This document shows positions 31,666 to 42,611 of a stretch of DNA of 64,000 nt, piece by piece. The notes under the pieces were generated by a model, which worked only from the letters and a program-made list of their open reading frames with translations, was not told the DNA's origin and did not search any database. The stretch comes from Raphanus sativus (Eukaryota > Streptophyta > Magnoliopsida > Brassicales > Brassicaceae). Every line of letters begins with the position of its first letter. Position 1 is the stretch's first letter. The DNA lies in assembly GCF_000801105.2 (NCBI RefSeq), contig NC_079516.1, positions 48,092,908 to 48,156,907 on the forward strand, in the 5' to 3' direction. Position numbers and translations under genes: made by a program.

Positions 31666-33983
31666 TATGATATTCTAAAACTAATATGTATAAATATTAA
31701 TATATCAAATCTATTTCTTAATTAATTAAATTTAATATATTTTAAAAATACGATCCAGATCCGAATATACATAAATATTCGGATTTAAGTTTAGTTTTGA
31801 CAGATTTAAGATTAGCTACATCTGAAAGCATATTAAATCTTTATGCACCAGTAAAACATATGTTGGAGTACAATGCTTTTTAGAATTGAGAAAATATTTT
31901 TTGTAGGATAAATATGTATTCGTAAAGGAAAAATGAAATCGGATTTTGACGTTGTTATATCTAAAAAATTGTAAAGTTATCTAATCATTAATTCATTTAT
32001 TCACATATTAATATATAAATCCTAAACATATATTTGCTTCTATATGTTTTGCTTTGAATTTTTTTTATTTTTTTGAGTATGATTTGCATTTATTCATAAA
32101 AATTAAAAAAAATTACTATCCGTATTCAGACATTCTATATATCATATTTTAGAGTAGATTTAGAGTATATATGAGATCGGATCTGGATAACGGATAATAA
32201 ATTATTTTCCTATCAAAATCCTTTTAAAATTTAATTATTTTTTTTGGAAACAAAAGATTACAAATTATTAACGAGAACAAAAAGCTAACAGATAGAAAAA
32301 AGAGTGTTGGCAAAGAAAAAGACAAAAAGACTTGAGAAATTTTAAACTCAAGCTGACCAAGAAGGCACCGACTCAATTTGGGTTAAACCGGAATAAATTG
32401 CCAAATAGCTTGCCACATTGTTTGTAAGCTACCTAGAGCCAGTTTCGCCAGTTTCCAGAATATTAGTGGTTAAATATGTATATATGATTCTCCCCTCGAA
32501 TGATTAAAAACAAATATTTAGTAATTGCTTTAAATCCCATGAATCTCAAGAAGTCAATACACCACAATTGCCAAGTACCTAAATTCGGTTTTGTTCTAGA
32601 TCACTGCTAATCTGATTATTTTAGAGTTCAATATGTATTCACATCAATTGATTTTCTTATGAATTAAATTATACTGCTTGATCAGTCTGTATTTGGGTTT
32701 CGTCCAAAATGATTAACATGTTGGGATGTAATATACTATAGCCCATCCGCTAAAATTAGTAAGACACTCCAAATTCAGACAAGACAATATGATAATCAAT
32801 CAACTTTGTAACATTAAGCGTGTTCTCCATTTACAAAACCAATCAAATCAGCCGATAGAATATATAATAATAACCAAAAAAAATTGAGAATAGACAGAAG
32901 AATGTCGTGTATGTTCTGAATATCTGTCAAACTATCAGTTTTCTGAATCACTATTCTTTGCGGTTTACAGTTTACATTGCCAAACGAGTTGTGAATATAA
33001 GCTTTATACAATGATCATCTTACCATGTTTCTCATAATCCAAATCAACCACAAGGCAACCCTCAAATTACATTTCCTTTTCTTCTTGGTAAATTCTTTTT
33101 TGTATGACAGTTAGCAGAATTGAATGATAAATAACATGCATGCGTTTATATTTTCTATGAATTTTGCAGGTCCGTCCCAACTATACCCACCACCACCTTA
33201 TCCACTAACCAGGACGAAGTTTTAATACTACTATAGTGGCTACGGCAGCTGCATCCACTGCCGCTACATCCATTTAGAACCTGGTAACTTCAAATCTTGA
33301 TTCCACAAAACTTTGGGCCTAGGTCCCTAATTGTTTTAGTCTAATTTCCATTTTTTTCCTTTTGAGTGTGTTGAATTGAAAGAAGTTTTGGTTTCTATTT
33401 AGAAATAACACTGAATAATTATGTCTCGTAATGTGAATCAGCTTAGTTTTATGAAGCCATTAAAGATGGAACTAATTTTTAAGTAATCACTAATACTTTC
33501 TTTGGGTTTTGCCGGTTTGGAATGATGCATTTTGACTTCGTTATGTTGTTGCTGGTTTGTGGAACGTTAGCGCGCTTTCCAAGTCGTTACTAATTCGTTT
33601 TATGAGAAATTTTTCTTTATGCTAATCTACTTTTGATCCTTTTTAAGTGTTAGTTGTATTGCGCAAATCATACTCTTGTTTTGTTCATGAAACATAGACT
33701 TCTTTCTGAGCTTTTACAAAAGTTTTAAATAGTTCTTATCGCATCTATGGTCCGACTAATTTAGATAATCAGTACGTTTCTTTTAGGGATCGACCGAAAC
33801 CTAATATCACATTTAGTACAGACTCAAAACAAATACATACACATTTGCCACAGAAACAAATTTTCAAGTATTTTTCCTTTCTCCCTATGCCATAATCAAA
33901 ATGTAAAACCATTTTTGAAAATATTGTTTAACCAAAAGATGTAATAATGTTTTTACTTACAAGCTCAGAAAATAGAAATAACA
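31024..33983. other. Spacer between CFL1 and SCPL46
   Basis: CFL1 3' UTR, then AT-rich DNA. 31430-31810 resembles old transposon sequence with ATCCGGGT/GATCCGAAT motifs and an (AT)n run at 31632-31660. Near 33168-33290 an exon-like acceptor TTTTGCAG is followed by a Pro/Tyr-coding stretch (SQLYPPPPYP) that soon meets a stop. It may be a relic of the small gene expected here (At2g33520 position), but I cannot confirm that. Confidence 0.35.
31632..31660. repeat. (AT)n microsatellite
   Basis: About 14 uninterrupted AT/TA dinucleotides in a non-coding spacer. Confidence 0.9.
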
Positions 33984-36434
33984 TCAGAATTCTTCAGGGA
34001 GAGGATTACCACCCAAGAAGGCCTTGAACAACACAAGTGATCTCTCGGGCTGCGAGAACGGTACCTCGTGAGCTGCTCCTCTCACCGTTGCAAACGCCAA
34101 TACGTTCCCATAAACCTGAGTCCACCCACCAACCTATAACCAACCACACCTTAATTAGTATGTTCCACATCTTTTAATTAAAACGTTTTGACAATGGAAA
34201 AACCGAAGCTAACCTGTTGTCCTGCGAACCAAACGCGATAAGGCACGGTTGTACTCAGTCCCAACTGTTGAGCCAGTCTGTTCACCAATGTTCTACTTCC
34301 CGTTAACGGAATGACGGAGTCTTGATCTCCACTGTTATTATTACAAGAGTACCCATCAAGACAAGTTAAATACAAAAAAGAAAAGAAAAGAAAAAATACT
34401 AGTTAAATACAACTTTACAACTCGCACCAAATATATGTGAGTTACCTACCTGTACACAAGAACTGGAACTCCAGCTTTGACAAGACTTCCTACAATGTTT
34501 ATCGTCGGTACTTCCACATCAAGTAGTTCGTAATCCAGCACACTGTCGTCATCATCACAATAAAACCATTTTTGTAAATTATTAGGTGTTCCATCAACGG
34601 GACCAAAACAACTAAGGTTAAGATCCAGTATAAGTGGTGTTACTTGCTGCACACGGCCCATTTGCGAGTTCCGACAAGCCGAGCATGGAGAGCTTTTTGC
34701 ACATCTCTCCGGTTAAGATAGTTAACCGTCTCGTCTTCTACACACACATCCACCGTCTCTCCAACTTGCTAAACAATATAAGAAAAAAAAATCATTATAT
34801 GTTCATGCACACAAAAGACTTTTTTTCTTAATAAATATTATTGATTTATGAACTCACTTGAGGGCTAACTACTTTGGATTGAGATAACACAGAGGGAATG
34901 CAGACGTCAAGAGTAACGTCATATTTATCTACGAATCTGCTTGTTTCGGTGCTAACTTGACTCATAACTTTAGAACACATACTTGAGACTTCTCCTCTAT
35001 AGTACTCACTCACATACCGTGAGTAATTACAATAAGATGTAAACATTTTGTAAGTTGGATCCGATATCAACCCATGAGACCAGAAATATTCTGCCCGTGA
35101 GTTGAAATCGGTAGAGAACTCCAAAACCGGGTTGCCAAGCTACAAAACCAAGAATTGAATTAGAGACCGAACAAAAACCGGTTTACAATCACAAAGAGGG
35201 GTATGAATGAAAAAAAACTCACAGCAATGCCTTTGAGGTTAAACAAATGGTGCTTCTTGTTATACTGAACCATAAGCTGAGCCAACTGAGGAACATAATG
35301 GCCTACAATTTTCATATGTAATTAATGCATTTTTTCTTGTAACACTAATACATTTAACTATGAAAAATTCAACAGAGAGATATAGGATTTTCTTACCAGC
35401 ATAGCTTTCACCAGTGATGAAGAGACTTCTGTTGAGGTATTGAGGGAATCTTTTGAACCATTTTTGCAAGAACACAAGATTGTCTTTTGCTGTAAAATTT
35501 TGTTTCAAAAAATACACATAAAGACAAAGATTAGAATGTCTGATATGTCAAGACAAAGAAGAAGAGAATAATTTCTTCAGATGCGATCTGGATTCTGCAA
35601 AAAGGTCTAATCTTTATCTACTTTTTTGTCAGACTGAGAAAGAGAACAAACATAGAAAAAGCTGTATCTGTTTTTAATGGGAAATATATTTTATAACATT
35701 ATTTTCCTGTAGAAAGTGATCTAACAAGCAACATATCGCATGCACCCCATTATCATCATCAACCACATGAGAACTAAACTCATTTGTAACTGTTACCAGT
35801 GATCTTATCGTTGACACCCTCATACGAAGAGCTCTGAGTTGCATAAGAGAATCCAACTCCAACAGGTGTTTCCAGATACAACATATTAGCCTCTGCATAA
35901 CTCAAGAACTCAGTTTAATACAGTTACATTTCTTGAACATAGATGTAAAAAATTCAAAGTATATATAAAGACTTTTACCATGATTCCAACTATGCTGATT
36001 CCTCACCAAGACTGATCCCTTTGGTCTAAAAGGTCCATTCTCAGAGAATGCACCAACACCCAATGATGAACATCCAGGTCCTGGATGAAAGATCATTATC
36101 TTTAGGTTTCAAAGTGTATTAAAGAAGATGAAAGATTCTTAATTTTGATTTTGGGTTCTAGTAAAAGATGTAACTACTAACCTCCATTGAGCCAAAGGAC
36201 GAGAGGCTTAGAGATGGGCTTGGTTTCTGCTTCAGCCAAGTAGTAAAACAGAGCTCTCTGTTTCTTCTTGTCTATAGAGACATAACCAGAGTACTGCTGA
36301 AACCCTACCTTGGGTTGACCGGGTAAACTGGTGATCCGGTCAGCCCGGGACATAACAGTGGAGCTCACTAAACTCAGAGCATGAAGCAGAATTAGTGCAG
36401 TCACCGTTGTTAAGCATTGCCGGTGAGACATCAT
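33984..36434 (-). CDS. SCPL46: Serine carboxypeptidase-like 46
   Basis: Ten exons on the minus strand: 36182..36434, 35979..36080, 35797..35892, 35397..35489, 35223..35302, 34858..35139, 34644..34768, 34450..34542, 34214..34331 and 33984..34133, 463 residues, all in frame. The N-terminus [25 protein letters not shown] is a signal peptide. The catalytic triad is present: S179 in GESYAG, D379 in GDQD and H436 in RGAAHEVP. The oxyanion/substrate loop [12 protein letters not shown] is intact. The product should be a secreted or vacuolar S10 serine carboxypeptidase, or an acyltransferase as in some SCPL proteins. It matches At2g33530 as remembered, including length (about 465). Confidence 0.95.
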
Positions 36435-38633
36435 GGTTCTTGTCTAAATCAATAGAGAATAGAAGATGACTTTGGGTTCTGGCTTCTTTTTTTTCTCATA
36501 TGGTACGGCATTTATATCAAGAAATCACCTTTTCATATCTTTTTGTTGTTAATATCGAGTATTTTGTAAATATTTCCTTCTCTGAAAAAGCTGTAAGCGG
36601 CGTGATTTACAGGCAAGTTATTTTTTATAACTTTTTTGTCATAGTTTTTATAATCCTTTTCGAGTACTAATGCAGTGAGTTTGCACGTTAACATTTCCGC
36701 ATGTATGTAACTATTTCATAACAAGCTATATATTATATACTATTGAGCTATATTCATTATCATCACATTAGCTACCAGTAGTTTAGATTTGTATATAAAA
36801 ACACAGCTGTAATATGGACGGTAAAATTACCTAATTAATGATGTTGTGTGAAATAACAAAATTAAGTAGCATTACAGAAAGCTTTCTAAATTGGTATTTG
36901 ATAAAACTCTCATTTGAGAAATTATTCGTTTGGAGTTTTGAGATATCAAATAATATTTATATACTGTTATTTTATTTGTTTTAGCATATGTTGAAGTAAT
37001 AGTAGTAACTTACATATGCAGGAGTGTTCCTAAATTGGTACTCCATAAATTAATAGGTTTATGTTTCTTCCTGTAGTCACTCTTAAGGCATTGTTATGAA
37101 TTATTCAACCTTTTATGGCATTGAAATTTGCAATTAACGAACATGAATAACCAAGAAACTCAATAAACAATGAGAAACGGTTGGTGATGTGATCAGCAGA
37201 TGGAGCTTGGGCGTGGCTGGACTTCACTCAAACCTCAAAAAGTCATGTTGTCCTTTTATCATTGTTGTTAATTTCTATTCAATTCCTCTCATTTTATATA
37301 TAAAAAACAGAAGAAAAAGATAGGAACGATATGGGTGTGGTCCTATTTTTCTCTACGCATGGTACTATGGTGGATAGAAACAACTCATGTAAATGAGACG
37401 ACAGATTTGAGAAAATTATAGAGAAAAAGATGTGGTGTAGAACAGTGTTGATGGCCCATCCCCACCCTCTTAAGTCTTAACTTCTCTCATCCATCATCCA
37501 TTTGCAAATTGAACCGCATCCTTTAAGAATGGATAACAATTCACTGCAACAGATCCGGTCTGGAGCATAAGCAAATGAAAATGTCGTTTAGGGCATCACA
37601 TTCAACTGTTAGACCGACACTAATTATAAGTCTTTGACTCTTTGTAAAAGTATCTAGTTGACGCTCACAAAGTTTTGGTGGGATGGTACATCTAAGAAAA
37701 AGAAGATATGTGTTCAATCTCCTGGTCTAGCTTACCTCACCAAATCAAAACGTGATGGGGACCAAATCAATATGTCCCGACCGATTTTAGTAGTCAAACT
37801 TTTGTTGCATTTTCTACCTTCATTCTCAAGGTGTCTTGGCTTTGAACTTTCCTAATTACCGACGTTAATTGGTGCTATCTTAGCTTTATTGAATTCGACT
37901 TTGACCAATTATAACATTATTGTTTACTTCATTTAAAGTGACGTTGTGTTCCAGCAGGTTGAGTATATTTGTTCACAGTACGAAATTTTGTTTTATAGTT
38001 TTATATGACCATAATATGGTTCAATTCTTTTTTTGAATATCAAGAGTTTAGAGCCGAAACCCGTATTCTCCTCAGTGTGTAATATTAATTTTATCTCAGC
38101 AATCACTTGAACTAGACCTTTGACACAGTGGTCAGGATTGTTTCGGCTAAGCTAATGACCTCTGGTAATATAGTTCAAGTTTATAATAAACAGTAAATCA
38201 CATAGATAAAGAAAATAATACCCATATATATGTTAAAAGTTGCTGCTTTCAATCCTACCACACATCACTTTTCTAGTATAATAAATAAGCTAAAATTGGA
38301 ACTTACGTAAAAAAGACTGTTAGTTAGGTCATATTGAAAAGGGTCTGAAACTTTGGAAGAAAAGTTCATCAACAAATTAGGAAATCAATAATATGTGTTT
38401 ATGTTCTCCAACAGTAACAAAAGCGTGTTTTATTAGGGTTCGGGGAATGGTGCAAAAGTGTGTATATGATTGTGGTGGGGAATGGAAATCAATCAAAGAG
38501 CCGCATGCCTATCACACCCACTTCTCATTTGGTTTCAACCAATTTTGTACCTTTTGTCCCCTCCCTCTCTTCTTTTCTTTTTTCTTTTCGTATGAAAATA
38601 TATATCGACAAGATGGTCCTCTATATATTTGAT
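36435..38633. other. SCPL46 promoter and spacer
   Basis: AT-rich sequence, no gene seen. The frames at 37658-37855 and 38393-38660 have no recognisable homology. The first ~500 bp should hold the SCPL46 promoter; TTTATATCAAG near 36511 could be its TATA region. Confidence 0.35.
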
Positions 38634-38650
38634 TATTTTAATGATAAGCT

Positions 38651-39716
38651 TTTTTTTTGATCAAACAGCTTTCATTGAAACTTAAAAGAGTTCAACTCCA
38701 TCAATGGAGGATACAATAGGGTTACATGGAACCAAACAAACCAAATCAAAGACCAATACACTGGACAAGCAATTGAGAAAGCTTAAACAAGTACTCAAAT
38801 AAAAGCTTAAAGATAAAGGTGATATCACAAGTTCAACCACCGTTGTCTCCGAAGGTAGGCAGTCAAACAAGAAGACTTCTTCAAGTTGACAATCTTGTTC
38901 GAAACAATAAAGGGGAGGAATGAAAACCTCCATGGTCAAAGAGGTCAGACAGTTGACACCATCTAAACGAGAGATGATAAACATCTTCGCTTCTGCTTCA
39001 AACAGAAGCATCTTCAAAACAATGCTCCCTGTAACAATTTCACTAATAACAAGTGATATATGTGGGATGAAGAAACACTCCTTAAAGGAGAAAGAAGGGC
39101 AATTACTGCCCAAACAAACCAGATTTGCTGGAAGGATACACAATTTAAGAACTTTCACTCCAAGCTGCCAGGAGAGGAGAGAATACCTTATCATTGCAAA
39201 AGCCATTAGAGCAAAGGTGGAAGTAAACCTGCATACTGCAGTAAATGAACAACGCCTGCATACTGCAGTAAGGGAGCACACATCGACCACAGAAGTGCCA
39301 ACAAAGGCCACATATTGAAATGCAACCGACACAGTGGGAACTACCACAGAAAAACTCAGATCCAACGAAACCAGTTCATATGAAATCATCAAACATAGCT
39401 CTGGATCTGAGAACTTAAAGGTAGCTGTGGCCCATAGATCGTACAACTGAAGGAAATCCGTGAAAGATAGAGTATCAGGCGGAGGATCAGGAGGAACCGG
39501 CGGATCCGGAGGATTTGACGGGAGAGCAACCTTCAAACTCGAATCTGGTGGATCTGAGGGAGGGCGTGGAAGGGAAGCAGGACCTTCTACGAGCGGCGCC
39601 ATGGAAAGAGTGGAAGGAAAGGAGGGGGAAGAAGCTTCTCGTTGATACGCGTGAGGCGAAATCAACGGCGGCGAAAGGGTGGTGAAACCCTAATCGCCTT
39701 TGCTATCCCTTGTTCC
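38651..39716 (-). mobile_element. Non-LTR retroposon with long ORF and 17-bp target duplication
   Basis: It is flanked by TATTTTAATGATAAGCT at 38634-38650 and 39717-39733, a perfect 17-bp target duplication of the kind LINE machinery makes. On the minus strand the element starts near GGAACAAGGGATAGC, has a CTAGGGTTT/CGCCGCCG-type leader and ends TTTGATCAAAAAAAA. It carries one long open frame but no endonuclease or reverse transcriptase, so it must be mobilised in trans. Only 1066 bp, and undamaged by eye. Confidence 0.82.
38682..39602 (-). CDS. Retroposon-encoded ORF, Pro-rich N-terminus, unknown function
   Basis: 306 residues from the ATG at 39602 (MAPLVEGPASLPRPP), fully open to the stop 31 bp before the element's end. 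The first ~60 residues are Pro/Asp-rich (PSNPPDPPVPPDPPP) and resemble N-termini of LINE ORF1-like hypothetical proteins common in Brassica. The remainder is rich in Leu, Val, Ser, Phe and Cys with no domain I recognise. The hydrophobic composition could reflect a T-rich transcript rather than protein selection. Whether it is translated is unknown. Confidence 0.45.
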   Translation of the reverse strand: MAPLVEGPASLPRPPSDPPDSSLKVALPSNPPDPPVPPDPPPDTLSFTDFLQLYDLWATATFKFSDPELCLMISYELVSLDLSFSVVVPTVSVAFQYVAFVGTSVVDVCSLTAVCRRCSFTAVCRFTSTFALMAFAMIRYSLLSWQLGVKVLKLCILPANLVCLGSNCPSFSFKECFFIPHISLVISEIVTGSIVLKMLLFEAEAKMFIISRLDGVNCLTSLTMEVFIPPLYCFEQDCQLEEVFLFDCLPSETTVVELVISPLSLSFYLSTCLSFLNCLSSVLVFDLVCLVPCNPIVSSIDGVELF

Positions 39717-40002
39717 TATTTTAATGATAAGCTACAACATCCAAATCCACTTAGAATGATACCCCCTTTACTAAATAGAACACCAACTTTATGTATTTGT
39801 TAAATGAAGACATTAGTCCAATGTACGAATACAAAAAAAAAAAGAGAAACAACAACTGTAAATGGTGCCTACAAGAATTTTTCTTTATAGATGACTTTTA
39901 GTATTGTACTCAAGCTCTTGTTAGGTTTCTATTCTCCAAAGAGAACTTCATTGATTAACAGTCAACTAAGAATCAATGATGGATAAAATATGTCCAGATG
40001 AC

Positions 40003-40285
40003 ACATCTCCAAAACATAATTAGTTAAAATTTTAACTCAGTGAAACCGAATCAAACTATAAGATTAAAAACACAAATAAAAATTAGTTTTGAAATGACTT
40101 TTGAAAATGTATAATTAATCAACAATCTCTTATTTAGATCTTTTTACATCTCCAAAACATAATTAGTTAAAATTTTAACTCAGTGAAACCGAATCAAACT
40201 ATAAGATTTAAAACACAGATAAAAATTAGTTTTGAAATGACTTTTGAAAATGTATAATCAACAATCTCTTATTTAGATCTTTTTA
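40003..40285. repeat. 143-bp tandem duplication
   Basis: Two adjacent copies start ACATCTCCAAAACATAATTA (at 40003 and 40146). The second differs by a few substitutions and a 4-bp loss near its end. Non-coding. Confidence 0.93.
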
Positions 40286-41524
40286 TTGGAAACCGAAACT
40301 TATGTGGTCTTGATCATGAAATCATTCTTAACAAAGCTTATACACATTATTGTTGCCAGATTGGTAGACCTAGACTCTCCCCAACAAAACTTGCAACATC
40401 ATCATGTGTCAGTCTTTTAGGATGGACAGATCGATATTGTTATCTTTTATATGCAGATTCACATTCACACTGAACTTTGTAGGCTAGTGGTAATTTTTGA
40501 GAGTTTAACTATATTCACGCTGGAAACTAAATTATCACTGATTAATCAATTTGGACTTTGGTTTTGACGCAAATGATAAATATGATGAGATGTAATAGAT
40601 CGATCCATTATATGACATTAATCGGAAGATCTTTCAAATTCGGATTAGACAATGTGGTACGTTTTCAGGATAATCCACTATGTAGCATCAAATGCATTTT
40701 TCATTAAACCGATCGTATCCACTATGTAGCATTAGATACATTTCTCATTGAGCCGATCGTATCACCCGATTGGACATGTCAAAAAAGGCAAATTTGTCCA
40801 ATCTAATCTATTAATTTAGGGATTATCTACTATTTGAAGTTCTCATTTAAATTTTGGACTCTTTCATAGTGGTTGCTAGAATATATCATGTCTCCTATAT
40901 AATGCAACCTACCAACTTAAATTAAACCAAATCTTAACCAACATAGATTAGTTAAACCTAACCAGTAACACTTTATAATACTTTTGATTAATCTCTTAAT
41001 ATAATTAGATCATATAAAACTGAACCACTCTTAAATCAACGAGTTCCATATCATTCCAGACATAAGAGAAAAAATATCCGACTCATTTACAATGTAAGCA
41101 TACAAAGACCGTGTATGTTTATGCTCATTGATCTTCCAAAAACCAAATAATTGTGGCATAGACCAACATAGGCTCATGTTCGTATCACTAACTTTACTTC
41201 CATATATTTACTCTTCACCTACATATCACAACATACACAGTTATGCAAGAACATGATTTTTTTTGTTCAAACAACCAAATAATGGTGGCATATGGTCAGT
41301 AGATTTTTTAAAAATGTTTATTTATATATTAGACTATGTGTATAAGTTTTTTTTTTGAAAAAGGGCATAACTATGTGTATAAGTTAAAAGGTAAAATGTG
41401 TGACAAGGCAAACTATTATACTAAAAATGAAAGAAGATTAAATACAAACTAATAACAAGTACAACACAAATTATAACACTATTAAATTCTATATATATTT
41501 AATAGAATATTATATATATGTCTA

Positions 41525-41529
<5 letters not shown>

Positions 41530-41562
<33 letters not shown>
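41530..41562. repeat. (TA)n microsatellite
   Basis: About 16 TA dinucleotides within a wider TATATA-rich region (41480-41600). Confidence 0.9.
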
Positions 41563-41566
<4 letters not shown>

Positions 41567-41645
41567 GTTACACAAATATATATAATATTATATACACATG
41601 TTATATATACCATATATTATTAATTGAAATTTGACAAATTAATTT

Positions 41646-41673
41646 CCGCCTTTTAGGGCGGGTCCTAATCTAG
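41646..41673 (+). mobile_element. Helitron 3' terminus (5' end unresolved)
   Basis: A GC hairpin CCGCCTTTTAGGGCGG followed by GTCCTAATCTAG and host T is the typical Helitron 3' end. It matches the termini at 12451 and 62584. The matching TCTAT...ATTAAA 5' end could not be found to the left. The body probably includes the TA-rich stretch before it. Confidence 0.65.
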
Positions 41674-42611
41674 TTATTATATTAAAATTTAACGTTGTCT
41701 TACAATGATGTTGATCTCTTTCCTTTCTTTCTCAAGGTCAAAAGGAGCTTAACCTTGACATTCTTCTTAGTTCTTATCAGAAATATTAAGATAACCCGTG
41801 GAGCAGAGGAGAGTTTAACCTTGATATACATATATTTAAGATTTTTACCGAATTTTCTTAGTTGATAAGCTGATTCCCATAGTCATAGATGACTCGTATA
41901 ATAGAACCTAAACCCGAGTTGTGCATAACGTTGGAGAGAATGGGTGTCTTTTCTAGGCTCTTAAAAGTTAGCATTTTTGCTTTCTTCTAAGTAACTCATC
42001 ACAAGAACCAGTATATCATTGATCTATTACCAGTAACCTGTTGGTCAAGTAATACTTTAACGTGATTGACTTGTCTAGATGAATTTGATTTCTCCACCAC
42101 ATTTAATTCTGGAGATTAATAAGTAGGAGGTATCAAAGCTTTCTTTCAGTCATTTAACTAAGCATTTTATTGTCCGTTGTCTTTTGTCACGTTTGCTTCC
42201 CACAAGAGCATACATAGCACAACAACCGAACCTGACTCGTCATGAATCAACAACATTCAACAGGGGAGGACCAAAATTGAACATGATCCTGACCCATCAT
42301 CACTTTTCTACTGGGTCTCTCTGGTTTAATATTTTTCATAACCAGAGACTGATCATTTCCCCTTCACCCTCCCCCCACCCCCCAAAGTTAGTAGACACAA
42401 GTTGAAGTTTCGGTTTTGTTAAATCTCCCCACCCCCCTCCCCCGCATTTTAATGAAAACTGCCACTTGCTGGGGCAAATGAATGCATATGTGTACCCACC
42501 GGGCCTTTGCCTAATAAACCGATATGACCTATTGGGTTTTCAGGCCATAACAAATTGGATGATATGGTGGGGGATGATGATATTTAGCAGGCGGGAAATG
42601 CATTTTGGTAT

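Larger units (their letters stand above)
39734..42611. other. Gene-free spacer with repeats
   Basis: AT-rich, no gene. It contains a 143-bp tandem duplication (40003-40285), a short near-repeat CACTATGTAGCATNA at 40676 and 40730, a TA microsatellite (41530-41562), a Helitron 3' end (41646-41673) and two C-rich tracts (42360-42384 and 42426-42444). The frame at 42184-42405 is not convincing. Confidence 0.45.

Noticed and set aside
33168..33290. Exon-like fragment with SQLYPPPPYP after an AG acceptor
   Set aside because: Too short, soon stopped, and no partner exon seen. It could be a relic of the small gene expected at the At2g33520 position, but I cannot support that.
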